Origin: Ochrobactrum quorumnocens
Lineage (GTDB): Bacteria > Pseudomonadota > Alphaproteobacteria > Rhizobiales > Rhizobiaceae
Reading direction: 5' to 3'
DNA: 64,000 nucleotides
NCBI RefSeq assembly: GCF_002278035.1
Contig: NZ_CP022603.1
Coordinates: forward strand, 868,001 to 932,000
The translations under genes were made by a program, and so were the position numbers. Shown piece by piece: positions 16,573 through 24,441 of the stretch. The notes under the pieces are model-generated. The model was not told where the DNA came from, did no database searches, and was given only the letters and a program-made list of their open reading frames with translations. How positions within the stretch are numbered: position 1 is the stretch's first letter; every line of letters starts with the position of its first letter.

Positions 16573-18075
16573 TTACACCATGTGCTCGACGAGTTGCACC
16601 TGCGACGGCTTTGCGCCAGTCGGAGCAGGAATGCGGGCGGTGACTTCACCATCGCGCATGACAAGAATGTTGTGCGACAGGCCGATAGTCTCTTCAAGAG
16701 TGTCGGCGATGAGAATGATCGCATAGCCCTCGCGGCTTAACTGACGCATCAGACGGAAAATTTCCTCTTTCGCACCCACATCGACACCGCGCGTTGGATG
16801 ATCGAGGATCAAAATTCGCGAACCAGCCGTCAGCCACTTGGCCAGAACCACCTTCTGCTGGTTGCCGCCGCTCAGCGCCTGACAAAGTGCATGAGGACCA
16901 GGTGTGCGGATCGAGAGTTTCTTGATCCAATCTTCGGCCAGAGCCGTCTCACGATGATGCTGAATACCGACCGGGCCTTCCACAACATCAAGACGCGCCA
17001 GCGTGATGTTGGAAGAAATCGGCATCATCATGACGAGGCCTTCGAGCCTGCGCTCGCTGGGAATATAGCCAATGCCTCGTGCCACGGCCTCAGTCGGATT
17101 TGCGAGTTTAACCGCCTTGCCGTTCAAGAACATCTCGCCGGATGTCGGTGTCTCAAAACCGAAGAAACTGCGGATCAACTCTTCACGCCCAGAGCCGATA
17201 ACACCAGCAATGCCGAGTATCTCGCCTTCGCGCAGTGCCAGATCGATGTTGTTGTACTTGCCAGCGCAAGACAGGTTACGTGCTTCCAGTGCAATCTGCG
17301 TGCTCGGTTCGGTTTGCTCCGACTCCAGATAATATTCGGTGTGCATCTCGCGGCCCACCATAATGCGGTGAAGATCGGCACCGTTGACGCCCTGCGCATC
17401 CATCGTGGCAACGCCCTGCCCGTCCTTCATCACGTAAATGCGGTCGCTGATTTCCAGCACTTCATCGAGACGATGGGAAACAAAGACAAAGCTCGCACGG
17501 GATTTAAGCGAACGAACACGCTCAAAGAGGATATCGATTTCCGACTGCTCCAGAACCGATGTCGGCTCATCGAGCAGAATGATCAGATCGCCATCGACAC
17601 GATCGGCAAGCGACAGTGCCTTGGCAAGTTCTACCATTTGACGTTCTGCAAAGGAGAGATCCCCGGCAAGACTTGCCGGATCGGCACGAATACCGACCTG
17701 TTTCAAATGCCTGACAGCGGCCTCGTTCATCTTGCGCCAGTTCACAAGTCCAAAGCGGATGAAACGCTGTTCCTGACCAAGAAATATATTCTGGGCAATC
17801 GAAAGGTTCAGCAACAGCGACTGCTCCTGAAACACCATAGCAACGCCTTGCTCGTTCGCCTGTTGGGGCGAGTTCACGGCGAAGGGCTTGCCATTGCGGG
17901 TAATCGTTCCCGCACTTGGACGCTGAGTTCCTGCGAGAATGCGCATCAGGGTTGATTTACCTGCACCATTTTCGCCAACAAGGCCGACAACTTCGCCCGG
18001 ATGAATTTCCAGATCCACGCCCTTAAGAGCATGAACACTGCCAAATGATTTTGTCAGTCCACTGATCGTTAACAT
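16573..18075 (-). CDS. Ribose-type sugar ABC transporter ATP-binding protein
   Basis: 500-aa tandem ATPase (RbsA type). Domain 1: Walker A GENGAGKST near residue 36, signature LSFAERQMVELAKAL, Walker B ILLDEPTSVLEQ. Domain 2: degenerate P-loop GVIGSGREEL, signature ALSGGNQQKVVLAKWL, and Walker B ILILDHPTRGVDVGAK. In this last motif the catalytic Glu that normally follows the Walker B Asp is His (codon CAT), whereas the first transporter of this window has DEP. Domain 1 keeps its Glu. Located between two permease genes with gaps of 2-3 bp. Confidence 0.91.
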   Translation of the reverse strand: MLTISGLTKSFGSVHALKGVDLEIHPGEVVGLVGENGAGKSTLMRILAGTQRPSAGTITRNGKPFAVNSPQQANEQGVAMVFQEQSLLLNLSIAQNIFLGQEQRFIRFGLVNWRKMNEAAVRHLKQVGIRADPASLAGDLSFAERQMVELAKALSLADRVDGDLIILLDEPTSVLEQSEIDILFERVRSLKSRASFVFVSHRLDEVLEISDRIYVMKDGQGVATMDAQGVNGADLHRIMVGREMHTEYYLESEQTEPSTQIALEARNLSCAGKYNNIDLALREGEILGIAGVIGSGREELIRSFFGFETPTSGEMFLNGKAVKLANPTEAVARGIGYIPSERRLEGLVMMMPISSNITLARLDVVEGPVGIQHHRETALAEDWIKKLSIRTPGPHALCQALSGGNQQKVVLAKWLTAGSRILILDHPTRGVDVGAKEEIFRLMRQLSREGYAIILIADTLEETIGLSHNILVMRDGEVTARIPAPTGAKPSQVQLVEHMV

Positions 18076-18078
18076 GGC

Positions 18079-19101
18079 TTATTTCACAATCTTGAAGCGT
18101 GTGCGGCGAGTGGCATAGGCGACCGCTCCGATAATCATCAGACCGAGAACTGCTTGTTGCAGGTAAGGCGGAATACCGAGCAAAACCATGCCGTTAGCCA
18201 AAACAGAAACGATGAGAACACCAAGCAGCGATTGCAGAACACCACCTTGCCCACCCAAAAGCGAGGTTCCGCCAACCACAACAGCCGTAATGGTGGTGAA
18301 GAGACGCCCGGTGCCAATATCGGCATTGCTCTGCCCCAGTTGCGCCGCTGCAAGCGCGGCACCAAGCCCGTAGAACGCGCCAGCCATTGCAAAGACGAAG
18401 AGCTTGGTACGCAGCACCGACACGCCGGATAGAACCGCAATGTCCTCGCCGCCGCCAAGGGCATAGATGTGGCGACCAAGACGCGTGTGATTTTGCACGA
18501 CCCAGGCGACAAACAGCGCCGCAAGTGCAATCCACACGGTGAAAGGAAGACCTGCGAAACGCTCCAATGCGAAACTCCGCACTGCTGCTTCTCGAATGGC
18601 AATCGTTCCGCCCCCGACTATTAAGGTAGCGATGCCAAGCCCGATGAACCACATACCAAGCGTGACCATGAAAGACGGTATCCGCAGGATGACATGCAGC
18701 AGCCCGGAAAAGGCTCCCATTGCAGCTCCGACCGCAACCGCCGCTATTACGCCGACAATACTGCCAAACCAGGAACTGTCTGCTGCCACCAGCGAAGCCA
18801 GCACCACCCCCGCCAGTGCCATGACGCCTTCAATCGAAAGATCGATACTGCCAAGCAGGATCACGAAAGTCGCCCCGAGTGTCAGAACGACCGGAATTGC
18901 GGAAGCTGATGCAATGCGTATGAAGTTGTTGACCGAGAAGAAGTTTGGACTGATTAACCCCAGCCCCACACAGAGCACAAGCAACACGATAAGCGGTGCG
19001 AGCCGGCGCATAAGCTCCGGTAATCTGCTTTGGAGGCCGTTTTTAGACATGGCTACGCCCTTAGCGTCAGCCGGAGTGAAATCCTGGCTCGCAACTCTCA
19101 T
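18079..19101 (-). CDS. Ribose-type sugar ABC transporter permease
   Basis: 340-aa RbsC-class permease. A cytoplasmic N-terminus of about 40 residues precedes the first span; VILLGSIDLSIEGVMALAGV and VVVGGTSLLGGQGG are the family signatures. The start at 19101 is preferred because AGGAAA lies 6 bp upstream; the frame is open for 10 more codons and another Met lies at residue 18 (MSKNGLQ). It follows the binding-protein gene after a 64-bp spacer containing a hairpin. Confidence 0.89.
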   Translation of the reverse strand: MRVASQDFTPADAKGVAMSKNGLQSRLPELMRRLAPLIVLLVLCVGLGLISPNFFSVNNFIRIASASAIPVVLTLGATFVILLGSIDLSIEGVMALAGVVLASLVAADSSWFGSIVGVIAAVAVGAAMGAFSGLLHVILRIPSFMVTLGMWFIGLGIATLIVGGGTIAIREAAVRSFALERFAGLPFTVWIALAALFVAWVVQNHTRLGRHIYALGGGEDIAVLSGVSVLRTKLFVFAMAGAFYGLGAALAAAQLGQSNADIGTGRLFTTITAVVVGGTSLLGGQGGVLQSLLGVLIVSVLANGMVLLGIPPYLQQAVLGLMIIGAVAYATRRTRFKIVK

Positions 19102-19124
19102 ATGCTTTCCTGTCAGGCAATATT

Positions 19125-19140
19125 CCGCCACGTATGGCGG
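19125..19140 (-). other. Short intercistronic hairpin
   Basis: Perfect 6-bp stem CCGCCA / TGGCGG with a 4-nt loop in the spacer between the binding-protein stop and the permease start, without a U tract. Confidence 0.4.
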
Positions 19141-19151
19141 GAGGTTTCAGA

Positions 19152-19178
19152 CCGCGACGGGCTTATCAGCCCTCGCGG
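19152..19178 (-). other. Strong hairpin over the binding-protein stop codon
   Basis: Eleven base pairs (CCGCGA + GGGCT pairing with AGCCC + TCGCGG, one bulged G) enclose a GATA tetraloop; the TGA stop lies partly in the loop. With the hairpin at 19125 it probably shields the 3' end of the binding-protein message, a common way to raise binding protein over permease levels. Confidence 0.5.
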
Positions 19179-20251
19179 ATCTGTCCGCTTGCACGTCCCC
19201 AAAGGTCCTTGAAATCAAGATTTGGTGTGTTCTTGATGTTGTTTTCGTAGAAATCATCGACGTTGTCTTTCGTCACGACCACAGCCGTTCCGTAAAACTC
19301 GCGGTGATCTTTCGGTTCTTTCGATGGATCAAAGACCCCGGCGCGTGCGCTGTAAGGAATTGCAAGCCCCATCGCGCCCTGCCAGAACGGGTCGGAAGAA
19401 ACGGTCGCTGCAAATTCGCCATTCTTCACGGCTTCAACTGCCGTTCCAATACCATCGACGCCGGTGATCGGTATCTGGCCAGCAAGACCTTCCGCGCGCA
19501 AGGCTTCCAATGCGCCAATACCCATATCGTCATTGGCGCACCAGATGCCCTTAATGTCATCGCCAAAACGCGTGAGCCATGCACTGACAACATCGAACGC
19601 CTTGCTCGATTGCCAATCAGCAACCTGAAAATCAAGAAGCTGAACATCAGGATGCGCAGCCAGCGCTTTCTCAAGACCGGAGCGGCGATCGATAGCAACG
19701 GTATTGGACAGCGTGCCACCAAGACCCAGAATACCGCCCTTGCCGCCAATGGACTTGATGAGGATTTCCGCAGTTTCAGCACCATAACGCTCACCGTCAA
19801 AGCTCACATGAGCAACGTAATATGGATCATGATCCCATGGATGCAGATCAGCAGGCTTGTTCCACTGCGTCAGCACATGAGCCTTGGCAGCGACGCAAGC
19901 TTCCACGATTGGGCGCGCATCGGCTGCATCATTTGGATCAACATTGATGATAGCATTACCGCCAGTGCGTGCGAGGATTGCACGGATATCGGCAATGCCC
20001 TTCTCGCTGTCGCCTTCGGTAACAAGCGTCACATAGTCAAGGCCAAGCGACTTAGCGAAAGCTTCGCCGCCCTTGTTCCAGGCTGCGTGATATGGATTGG
20101 ACAGCGAACGGATCGCGTTGACCAGCGTCGGCTTCTCTTCAGCGAGTGCGCGCAGTGAAGACATGCCACTGAAAGCTGAAAGAGCGCCAAGACCGGCTGC
20201 ACCCTTCATGAATGCGCGTCTGCTGAATGGCTTTGTACGAATAAGGGTCAT
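19166..20251 (-). CDS. Sugar ABC transporter periplasmic binding protein, Tat-type leader
   Basis: 361-aa type-I periplasmic binding protein. The leader SRRAFMKGAAGLGALSAFSG has a twin-arginine motif followed by a modest hydrophobic stretch, suggesting Tat export; cleavage probably after RALA (about residue 37). Mature motifs: GNAIINVDPNDAADARPIVEAC and IKGIWCANDDMGIGALEALR, typical of RbsB-like proteins. ATG at 20251 has GGGAGGAAA upstream. First gene of the second transporter operon, divergent from a LacI-type regulator and downstream of two palindromes. Confidence 0.9.
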   Translation of the reverse strand: MTLIRTKPFSRRAFMKGAAGLGALSAFSGMSSLRALAEEKPTLVNAIRSLSNPYHAAWNKGGEAFAKSLGLDYVTLVTEGDSEKGIADIRAILARTGGNAIINVDPNDAADARPIVEACVAAKAHVLTQWNKPADLHPWDHDPYYVAHVSFDGERYGAETAEILIKSIGGKGGILGLGGTLSNTVAIDRRSGLEKALAAHPDVQLLDFQVADWQSSKAFDVVSAWLTRFGDDIKGIWCANDDMGIGALEALRAEGLAGQIPITGVDGIGTAVEAVKNGEFAATVSSDPFWQGAMGLAIPYSARAGVFDPSKEPKDHREFYGTAVVVTKDNVDDFYENNIKNTPNLDFKDLWGRASGQIREG

Positions 20252-20274
20252 GTGTTTCCTCCCAAAACACGCAT

Positions 20275-20310
20275 TGACTAGCTAGTCATTTGCGTTGCAT
20301 AGCTATGCAA
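20275..20310. promoter_or_regulatory. Two tandem perfect palindromes (probable LacI-type operators)
   Basis: TGACTAGCTAGTCA (20275-20288, 14 bp) and TTGCATAGCTATGCAA (20295-20310, 16 bp) are both perfect palindromes sharing a central TAGCTA. Their centres are 21 bp apart, two helical turns. They lie just upstream of the binding-protein gene and facing the LacI gene at 20462, and the second overlaps the -10 position of the leftward promoter. Confidence 0.7.
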
Positions 20311-20329
20311 AGTGAAGCTTAGTCGTCAA
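20301..20329 (-). promoter_or_regulatory. Promoter of the second sugar transporter operon
   Basis: Minus-strand TTGACG (20329-20324) with a 17-bp spacer and ATAGCT at 20306-20301 (weak -10). The -10 lies inside the second palindrome, so repressor binding would block it directly. Confidence 0.45.
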
Positions 20330-20461
20330 TAGGAAATTTTCAGAAAACGAGATCTGACACCAGGGAAGACTTCCCAAGTCCTTGAAAGCCTTTGAACATA
20401 ATGGCAAAACAAAAACTGATGATTGTTCAAAAACAGGACAAAAAAACGCGAAGGATATGGA

Positions 20462-21490
20462 ATGAAGCGTGACAAGCCCTACGCATCCTCCACAGATGTG
20501 GCAAGACTGGCAGGCGTTTCCCAATCCGCTGTTTCCAGAACATACAAGCCCGGCGCCAGTGTGTCGCCAGAGACACGCAAGAAGGTGATGGCCGCAGCGG
20601 AAGAACTTGGCTATCGCCCAAGTTTTATTCCCGGCATCATGCTCAGCCATCGCTCGCGTCTGGTGGCGGTGGTGATTGGCGGGCTGTATAATCCATTTTA
20701 TTCGACTGTTCTTGAGACTTTTTCCCAAAGGCTTCAGGATGAAGGTTGGCGCGTTCTTTTGGTCCACGCCAATAGTGGCCACACATTCGATGACATTGTT
20801 CCAATGCTTGCCGGTTATCGTGTTGATGCAATCGTCAGTGCGTTGGCGGTGCTGTCGCAAGAAGCCGCCGAACAATTATCGCAGTTGCGTGTGCCTGTGA
20901 TCTCATTCAACACGCCGTTTTCCGATGGTTGGGTTCATTCTATCAGCTGCGACAATATTGGCGGCTCTCGCACAATGGCGCAGCATTTCATCCAACGCGG
21001 CGCAAAGAAATTTGGCTACATCACCGGACCGACGGACAGTCAAGCGAACATCGATCGCAAGCTCGGTTTTTTCTCAGCAATCGAAGAAGCTGGTTTGGAT
21101 CAACCGCTTATTCTTGAAGGGAATTTTCGCTATGAATCCGGCTATCAGGCGATAAAAAACCTTCGCGATATCATCGGCTCGTCCAAAGACCTTCCAGACG
21201 CAATCTTCTGCGCTAACGATCTCATCGCACTCGGCGCGATGGATGCCCTTCGTCAGGAGTTTCAGATCAATGTCCCCAACGACATTCTCGTTGGCGGGTA
21301 TGACAATATCGCCGAAGCTGGTTGGGCCTCCTATAATCTGACCACACTGGTCCATGATGGCCCACAGATGGTCGAGAAGGCGATAGAGATTCTCTCAGAG
21401 AGTGAGCCAGGAAAGCTTTCAGATTTAAATCAGCAATCAGTAATCGCTTCCCCATTGATCATTCGGAACAGTACGGGCGGAATACGTTGA
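20462..21490 (+). CDS. LacI-family transcriptional regulator
   Basis: 342-aa LacI/GalR protein. The N-terminal helix-turn-helix TDVARLAGVSQSAVSR with hinge region through about residue 60 is followed by a periplasmic-binding-protein-like sensor domain (GGYDNIAEAGWASYNLTT near the end). The ATG at 20462 is preceded by AAGGATATGG; an earlier TTG at 20423 lacks such a site. It is divergent from the second sugar-transporter operon, and the tandem palindromes in between are the likely operators. The inducer is probably the imported sugar or its first metabolite. Confidence 0.9.
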   Translation: MKRDKPYASSTDVARLAGVSQSAVSRTYKPGASVSPETRKKVMAAAEELGYRPSFIPGIMLSHRSRLVAVVIGGLYNPFYSTVLETFSQRLQDEGWRVLLVHANSGHTFDDIVPMLAGYRVDAIVSALAVLSQEAAEQLSQLRVPVISFNTPFSDGWVHSISCDNIGGSRTMAQHFIQRGAKKFGYITGPTDSQANIDRKLGFFSAIEEAGLDQPLILEGNFRYESGYQAIKNLRDIIGSSKDLPDAIFCANDLIALGAMDALRQEFQINVPNDILVGGYDNIAEAGWASYNLTTLVHDGPQMVEKAIEILSESEPGKLSDLNQQSVIASPLIIRNSTGGIR

Positions 21491-21505
21491 CCCGAATCCG
21501 CCCGT
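21473..21505 (+). terminator. Hairpin at the end of the LacI gene
   Basis: ACGGGCGGA and TCCGCCCGT form a 9-bp GC-rich stem around a 15-nt loop that contains the stop codon. No T tract follows, so termination may be partial or the hairpin may protect the 3' end. Confidence 0.45.
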
Positions 21506-21623
21506 TCCACTGCCGATTGCTCAGTTGTTGCTGCGTTGCTGTAAAAATGCGGGTAAAACAGTAAGAACAGACTGAAGAACACGCCTGAAACTGCTAGTCG
21601 TTGGGTGGATACAAGGAGATATC

Positions 21624-21989
21624 ATGCGCTCGACGATCATGGCAGCTATCATGCTGGCGGTTACGGGAACGGCGACAGCCGCTGAAAAACCAATCGACAC
21701 TTATTCCGCCCGTTTAAGCGAGCGCGATCATTATAGTTCATCCGGTCAGCGTCTCACCAAAGTGGCAGGCATTGTCAGACAGGACCGCGCCAATGTTCAT
21801 CAGTTTGGCAAAGTCGATGCGGAAGACGAAAAAGACAAATTCTTCAGCAGCAAAGACAACCGCGCCAAGCTCGAGAACATGCTCGTCAATCTCCGCATTT
21901 CACCAATCGATCAGGCAACGATCATCAACGCTACGCCGTTGATTTTCGTCGAGGTCTATCCGACCTATGTCATCATTACACTGAAGTAA
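21624..21989 (+). CDS. Small secreted protein of unknown function
   Basis: 121 aa. A signal peptide is clear (MRSTIMAAIMLAVTGTATAA, cleaved near residue 20). The mature 100 residues are hydrophilic at first, with an acidic/basic EDEKDKFF segment, and end in a hydrophobic beta-like stretch (PLIFVEVYPTYVIITLK). No domain is recognised. AAGGAGATATC precedes the ATG. It stands alone between the LacI gene and the convergent acylase gene, with a terminator hairpin just after it. Likely periplasmic. Confidence 0.75.
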   Translation: MRSTIMAAIMLAVTGTATAAEKPIDTYSARLSERDHYSSSGQRLTKVAGIVRQDRANVHQFGKVDAEDEKDKFFSSKDNRAKLENMLVNLRISPIDQATIINATPLIFVEVYPTYVIITLK

Positions 21990-21993
21990 TCCT

Positions 21994-22027
21994 GTTGAGG
22001 CGCGGGTATCATCAACCCGCGCTCAAC
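21994..22027. terminator. Terminator hairpin between convergent genes
   Basis: GTTGAG-CGCGGGT pairs with ACCCGCG-CTCAAC (13 bp, one bulged G) around an ATCATCA loop. On the plus strand it is followed by ATTATTTTCG, so it probably ends the small secreted-protein transcript; it also overlaps the last codons of the acylase gene. Confidence 0.65.
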
Positions 22028-24348
22028 ATTATTTTCGTGACGGTCGCCGCATCAATGCTCTCTTGCGAATAGAGCAGTGGAACAGGCTTTCCTTCGTGCC
22101 AGTTCCTGAGAAGATCGGAATAATGCGGCGACGCTGGTGATCCGGATTGGCCCGGATTATTGACAAACAGACTGTTGTCCCAAGCCCCAACATCGATAAT
22201 CATTCGCACTGACGGCCCCACGACCACCGAAAAATCACTCAACCTATAATTAGCATAGTTGAGTGTGGAGCTACTGCCCCCCAACGCGATAGGGCCCAGC
22301 GACCAGTTATTGTCCGTCAGTGACTGAAGAGGGTGGCAAAGTTGGAGCGTGTGAATGCGTCCCCACGCCCATGTCGCCATATCCTCACCCATCAATGAAA
22401 TACATTCCGCCCAAGCATCCGCAAGGCTTTGGCGAATGGCGTTAATATGTTCGCCAGTCGAGGCCGCAGTTTCCAGCCATGAGGCAATGCTAGGCGCATC
22501 AAACGGCATGAGCAGTGGAATGACCTCCGGAGTAGCCCCCATTGTTCGAGCAGCAAGCGCACCGAGATGTTTGCTCAACCATATTTCGAAAAGTACGGCG
22601 GCTGCAGAATTTGAAGAGAGATTACCATCCCAGTTCTGAAGAAGCCTCCAAGGCGCGGCTTCAACATCGGAAGTCAGCAACGCGCTGAGACATTTCAACA
22701 CGCGGGCGGCGATTGGTGAAAATGTTGAGCATTGCAGTCGTGCACAATCTTCGAGAGAAATGAGTTCCTGGCGAGACAATTCCCTATGAAGCGTGTCATG
22801 ACGACTGCTATCCAGCCACTCATAACCGATAGCCGGATTTGAGGCGGTCCAATCATCCGGCACATTCATGGCGTTGGCCGTCGCTACAAAACCACGCGAT
22901 GGATTGATTTCATGCGGCCCTGTTTCTGGCGACAGGTAGCCATGCCATTCGTAACGCCCGTCACCGGGCACAGGCAAAAGGCCGTCCCAATTGTTCCGAA
23001 CAGGTGTGGCACCCGATGGCTTCCATGCAATGGTGTTCGTTGTATCAGCATAGATGTGGTTGACGGAAGGACACCCCCAGCCTTTCAGCGCACTTGCATA
23101 ATCGGCATAAGTCGCAGCCCTCATCACGGACAGGCTTGCCATATATGGCGCCATACCTGCATCCATCCAGACAGTCCTTAAACCAAATGCCCGATTATTC
23201 TCCTTATCCTCGTAGAGAACTGGCCCGTGGCGCGTAAACTTCAGTTCAACCTTCTGATCAGAATGTCGTTTGACCGGAATTGTCTCTGTGATCGTTTTGA
23301 AGTTCTCCCAACCATCATGATAAGCATATTGATCAGGATCGCTTACATCAGTCTGGTAGACATAAATGTCTTCCTGATCTGCGCCAAAAATGGTGAGCCC
23401 GAAAGCAGCAGTGCCGTTATGCCCCATGGATATTCCGGGCACCATGGGTTCACCTGCGCCGATCAAATCCAGACCTGGCATTGTTAGGTGAACGATATAC
23501 CGGATAGAGGGCAAAACATGCGTACGATGTGGATCAAGGGCCAGTATAGGTCGACCTGTTGTGGTCTTTTCTGCCGATATGGCCCAATTGTTTGAGCCTT
23601 CTTCAAAAGAAGCCCGCACGATCTCACCTGATGATGAGATTATCGTCCATTGATCTGCCTCGTCCAGGGTTGCGACAAGCCGTTCCTTTGAAAAAGTGGC
23701 TGGACTTACAGCTAGCTGAAAGTCGCGCAACACCCTGTCGGTCATGACGCTGGGATCAAAACCGTCAACCGGTTCAGGCACCACCCCGTATGATAATTCC
23801 TTACGAAGCATATCAAGCTCCGCTCCCAGTTCCACACCAGCGATTGCCATGACTTTGGAACGCAGAAGTTCGGACGATGCATTGCGTGTCAGCGAGTGCG
23901 TACGCACACGCACCACATCTTCCGGCTTCCAGCGATCAGGCTCGTGTCCAAGGAGCGTAAATTCAGGAGGAAGCGGTATCTCGCCTAAATTGCAAGCATC
24001 CACATAGGCGTTGATACCTTTGGCAAAAGCGGTGCAGATTTCCTCTGAATCCGGGCCATATGCCTTCCATTCCGACGCCATGTCGCCGCGGTAAAGAAGC
24101 AACCGTGCGGCCTTATCCTGCTCCAGATAACCGGGGCCAAAATCACGTGCCAACAAACCAAGCCCACGCTTGCGCGCGATATCGATCTGCCAAAGACGGT
24201 CACGCGCAGCGTTCCAGCCTTGCGCAAAAAAGAGATCGTGGAGGTTCTCTGCCCTGATATGAGCAATGCCCCATAGATCTACACTGATTGTGACATCGTT
24301 TTGCAGACCCGCAACGTGGGCTGCGGTTAATCTTGTTGAATCGGACAT
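22012..24348 (-). CDS. Penicillin-acylase-family (Ntn-hydrolase) amidase
   Basis: 778-aa precursor of the penicillin acylase / AHL acylase family. The N-terminal part has the family motif FAQGWNAARDRLWQIDIARKRG around residue 41. Auto-cleavage would occur before Ser252 in EEGSNNWAIS, which becomes the N-terminal nucleophile of the beta chain; the downstream GHNGTAAFGLTIFGADQ region is also typical. Most relatives are periplasmic, but no signal peptide is visible: the protein begins MSDSTRLTAAHVAG and goes directly into the catalytic fold. It hydrolyses amide bonds of acylated small molecules. It follows the two M20 genes after a terminator-like hairpin and may be partly co-transcribed with that peptide/amide operon. 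Confidence 0.87.
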   Translation of the reverse strand: MSDSTRLTAAHVAGLQNDVTISVDLWGIAHIRAENLHDLFFAQGWNAARDRLWQIDIARKRGLGLLARDFGPGYLEQDKAARLLLYRGDMASEWKAYGPDSEEICTAFAKGINAYVDACNLGEIPLPPEFTLLGHEPDRWKPEDVVRVRTHSLTRNASSELLRSKVMAIAGVELGAELDMLRKELSYGVVPEPVDGFDPSVMTDRVLRDFQLAVSPATFSKERLVATLDEADQWTIISSSGEIVRASFEEGSNNWAISAEKTTTGRPILALDPHRTHVLPSIRYIVHLTMPGLDLIGAGEPMVPGISMGHNGTAAFGLTIFGADQEDIYVYQTDVSDPDQYAYHDGWENFKTITETIPVKRHSDQKVELKFTRHGPVLYEDKENNRAFGLRTVWMDAGMAPYMASLSVMRAATYADYASALKGWGCPSVNHIYADTTNTIAWKPSGATPVRNNWDGLLPVPGDGRYEWHGYLSPETGPHEINPSRGFVATANAMNVPDDWTASNPAIGYEWLDSSRHDTLHRELSRQELISLEDCARLQCSTFSPIAARVLKCLSALLTSDVEAAPWRLLQNWDGNLSSNSAAAVLFEIWLSKHLGALAARTMGATPEVIPLLMPFDAPSIASWLETAASTGEHINAIRQSLADAWAECISLMGEDMATWAWGRIHTLQLCHPLQSLTDNNWSLGPIALGGSSSTLNYANYRLSDFSVVVGPSVRMIIDVGAWDNSLFVNNPGQSGSPASPHYSDLLRNWHEGKPVPLLYSQESIDAATVTKIMLSAG

Positions 24349-24393
24349 AGCCGCACCTCAGGTATTTCCTGAAAATAAGTAAAACAAACAGGC

Positions 24394-24433
24394 AGAGCGG
24401 CTCCGATGATTGGGTTTTATCCGAAACCGCTCT
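24394..24433 (-). terminator. Possible terminator after the M20/dipeptide operon
   Basis: AGAGCGG and CCGCTCT form a 7-bp stem around a 26-nt loop that can itself fold (GGTTT/AAACC). In the minus direction the stem is followed by GCCTGTTTGTTTTAC, moderately T-rich. It would reduce read-through into the acylase gene. Confidence 0.45.
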
Positions 24434-24441
24434 CTTACAAT

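Noticed and set aside
16798..17955. 385-codon plus-strand open frame opposite the sugar ATPase
   Set aside because: Pure shadow of the RbsA-type ATPase, which has all motifs on the minus strand; no ribosome site.
18539..20158. 539-codon open frame on the plus strand
   Set aside because: It lies antisense to the second sugar permease and binding protein, its translation is low-complexity Arg/Ser/Thr-rich, and the minus-strand genes are clear family members.
22012..24348. Antibiotic resistance or quorum-quenching gene
   Set aside because: The penicillin-acylase family is broad, and nothing in the sequence shows activity on beta-lactams or homoserine lactones.
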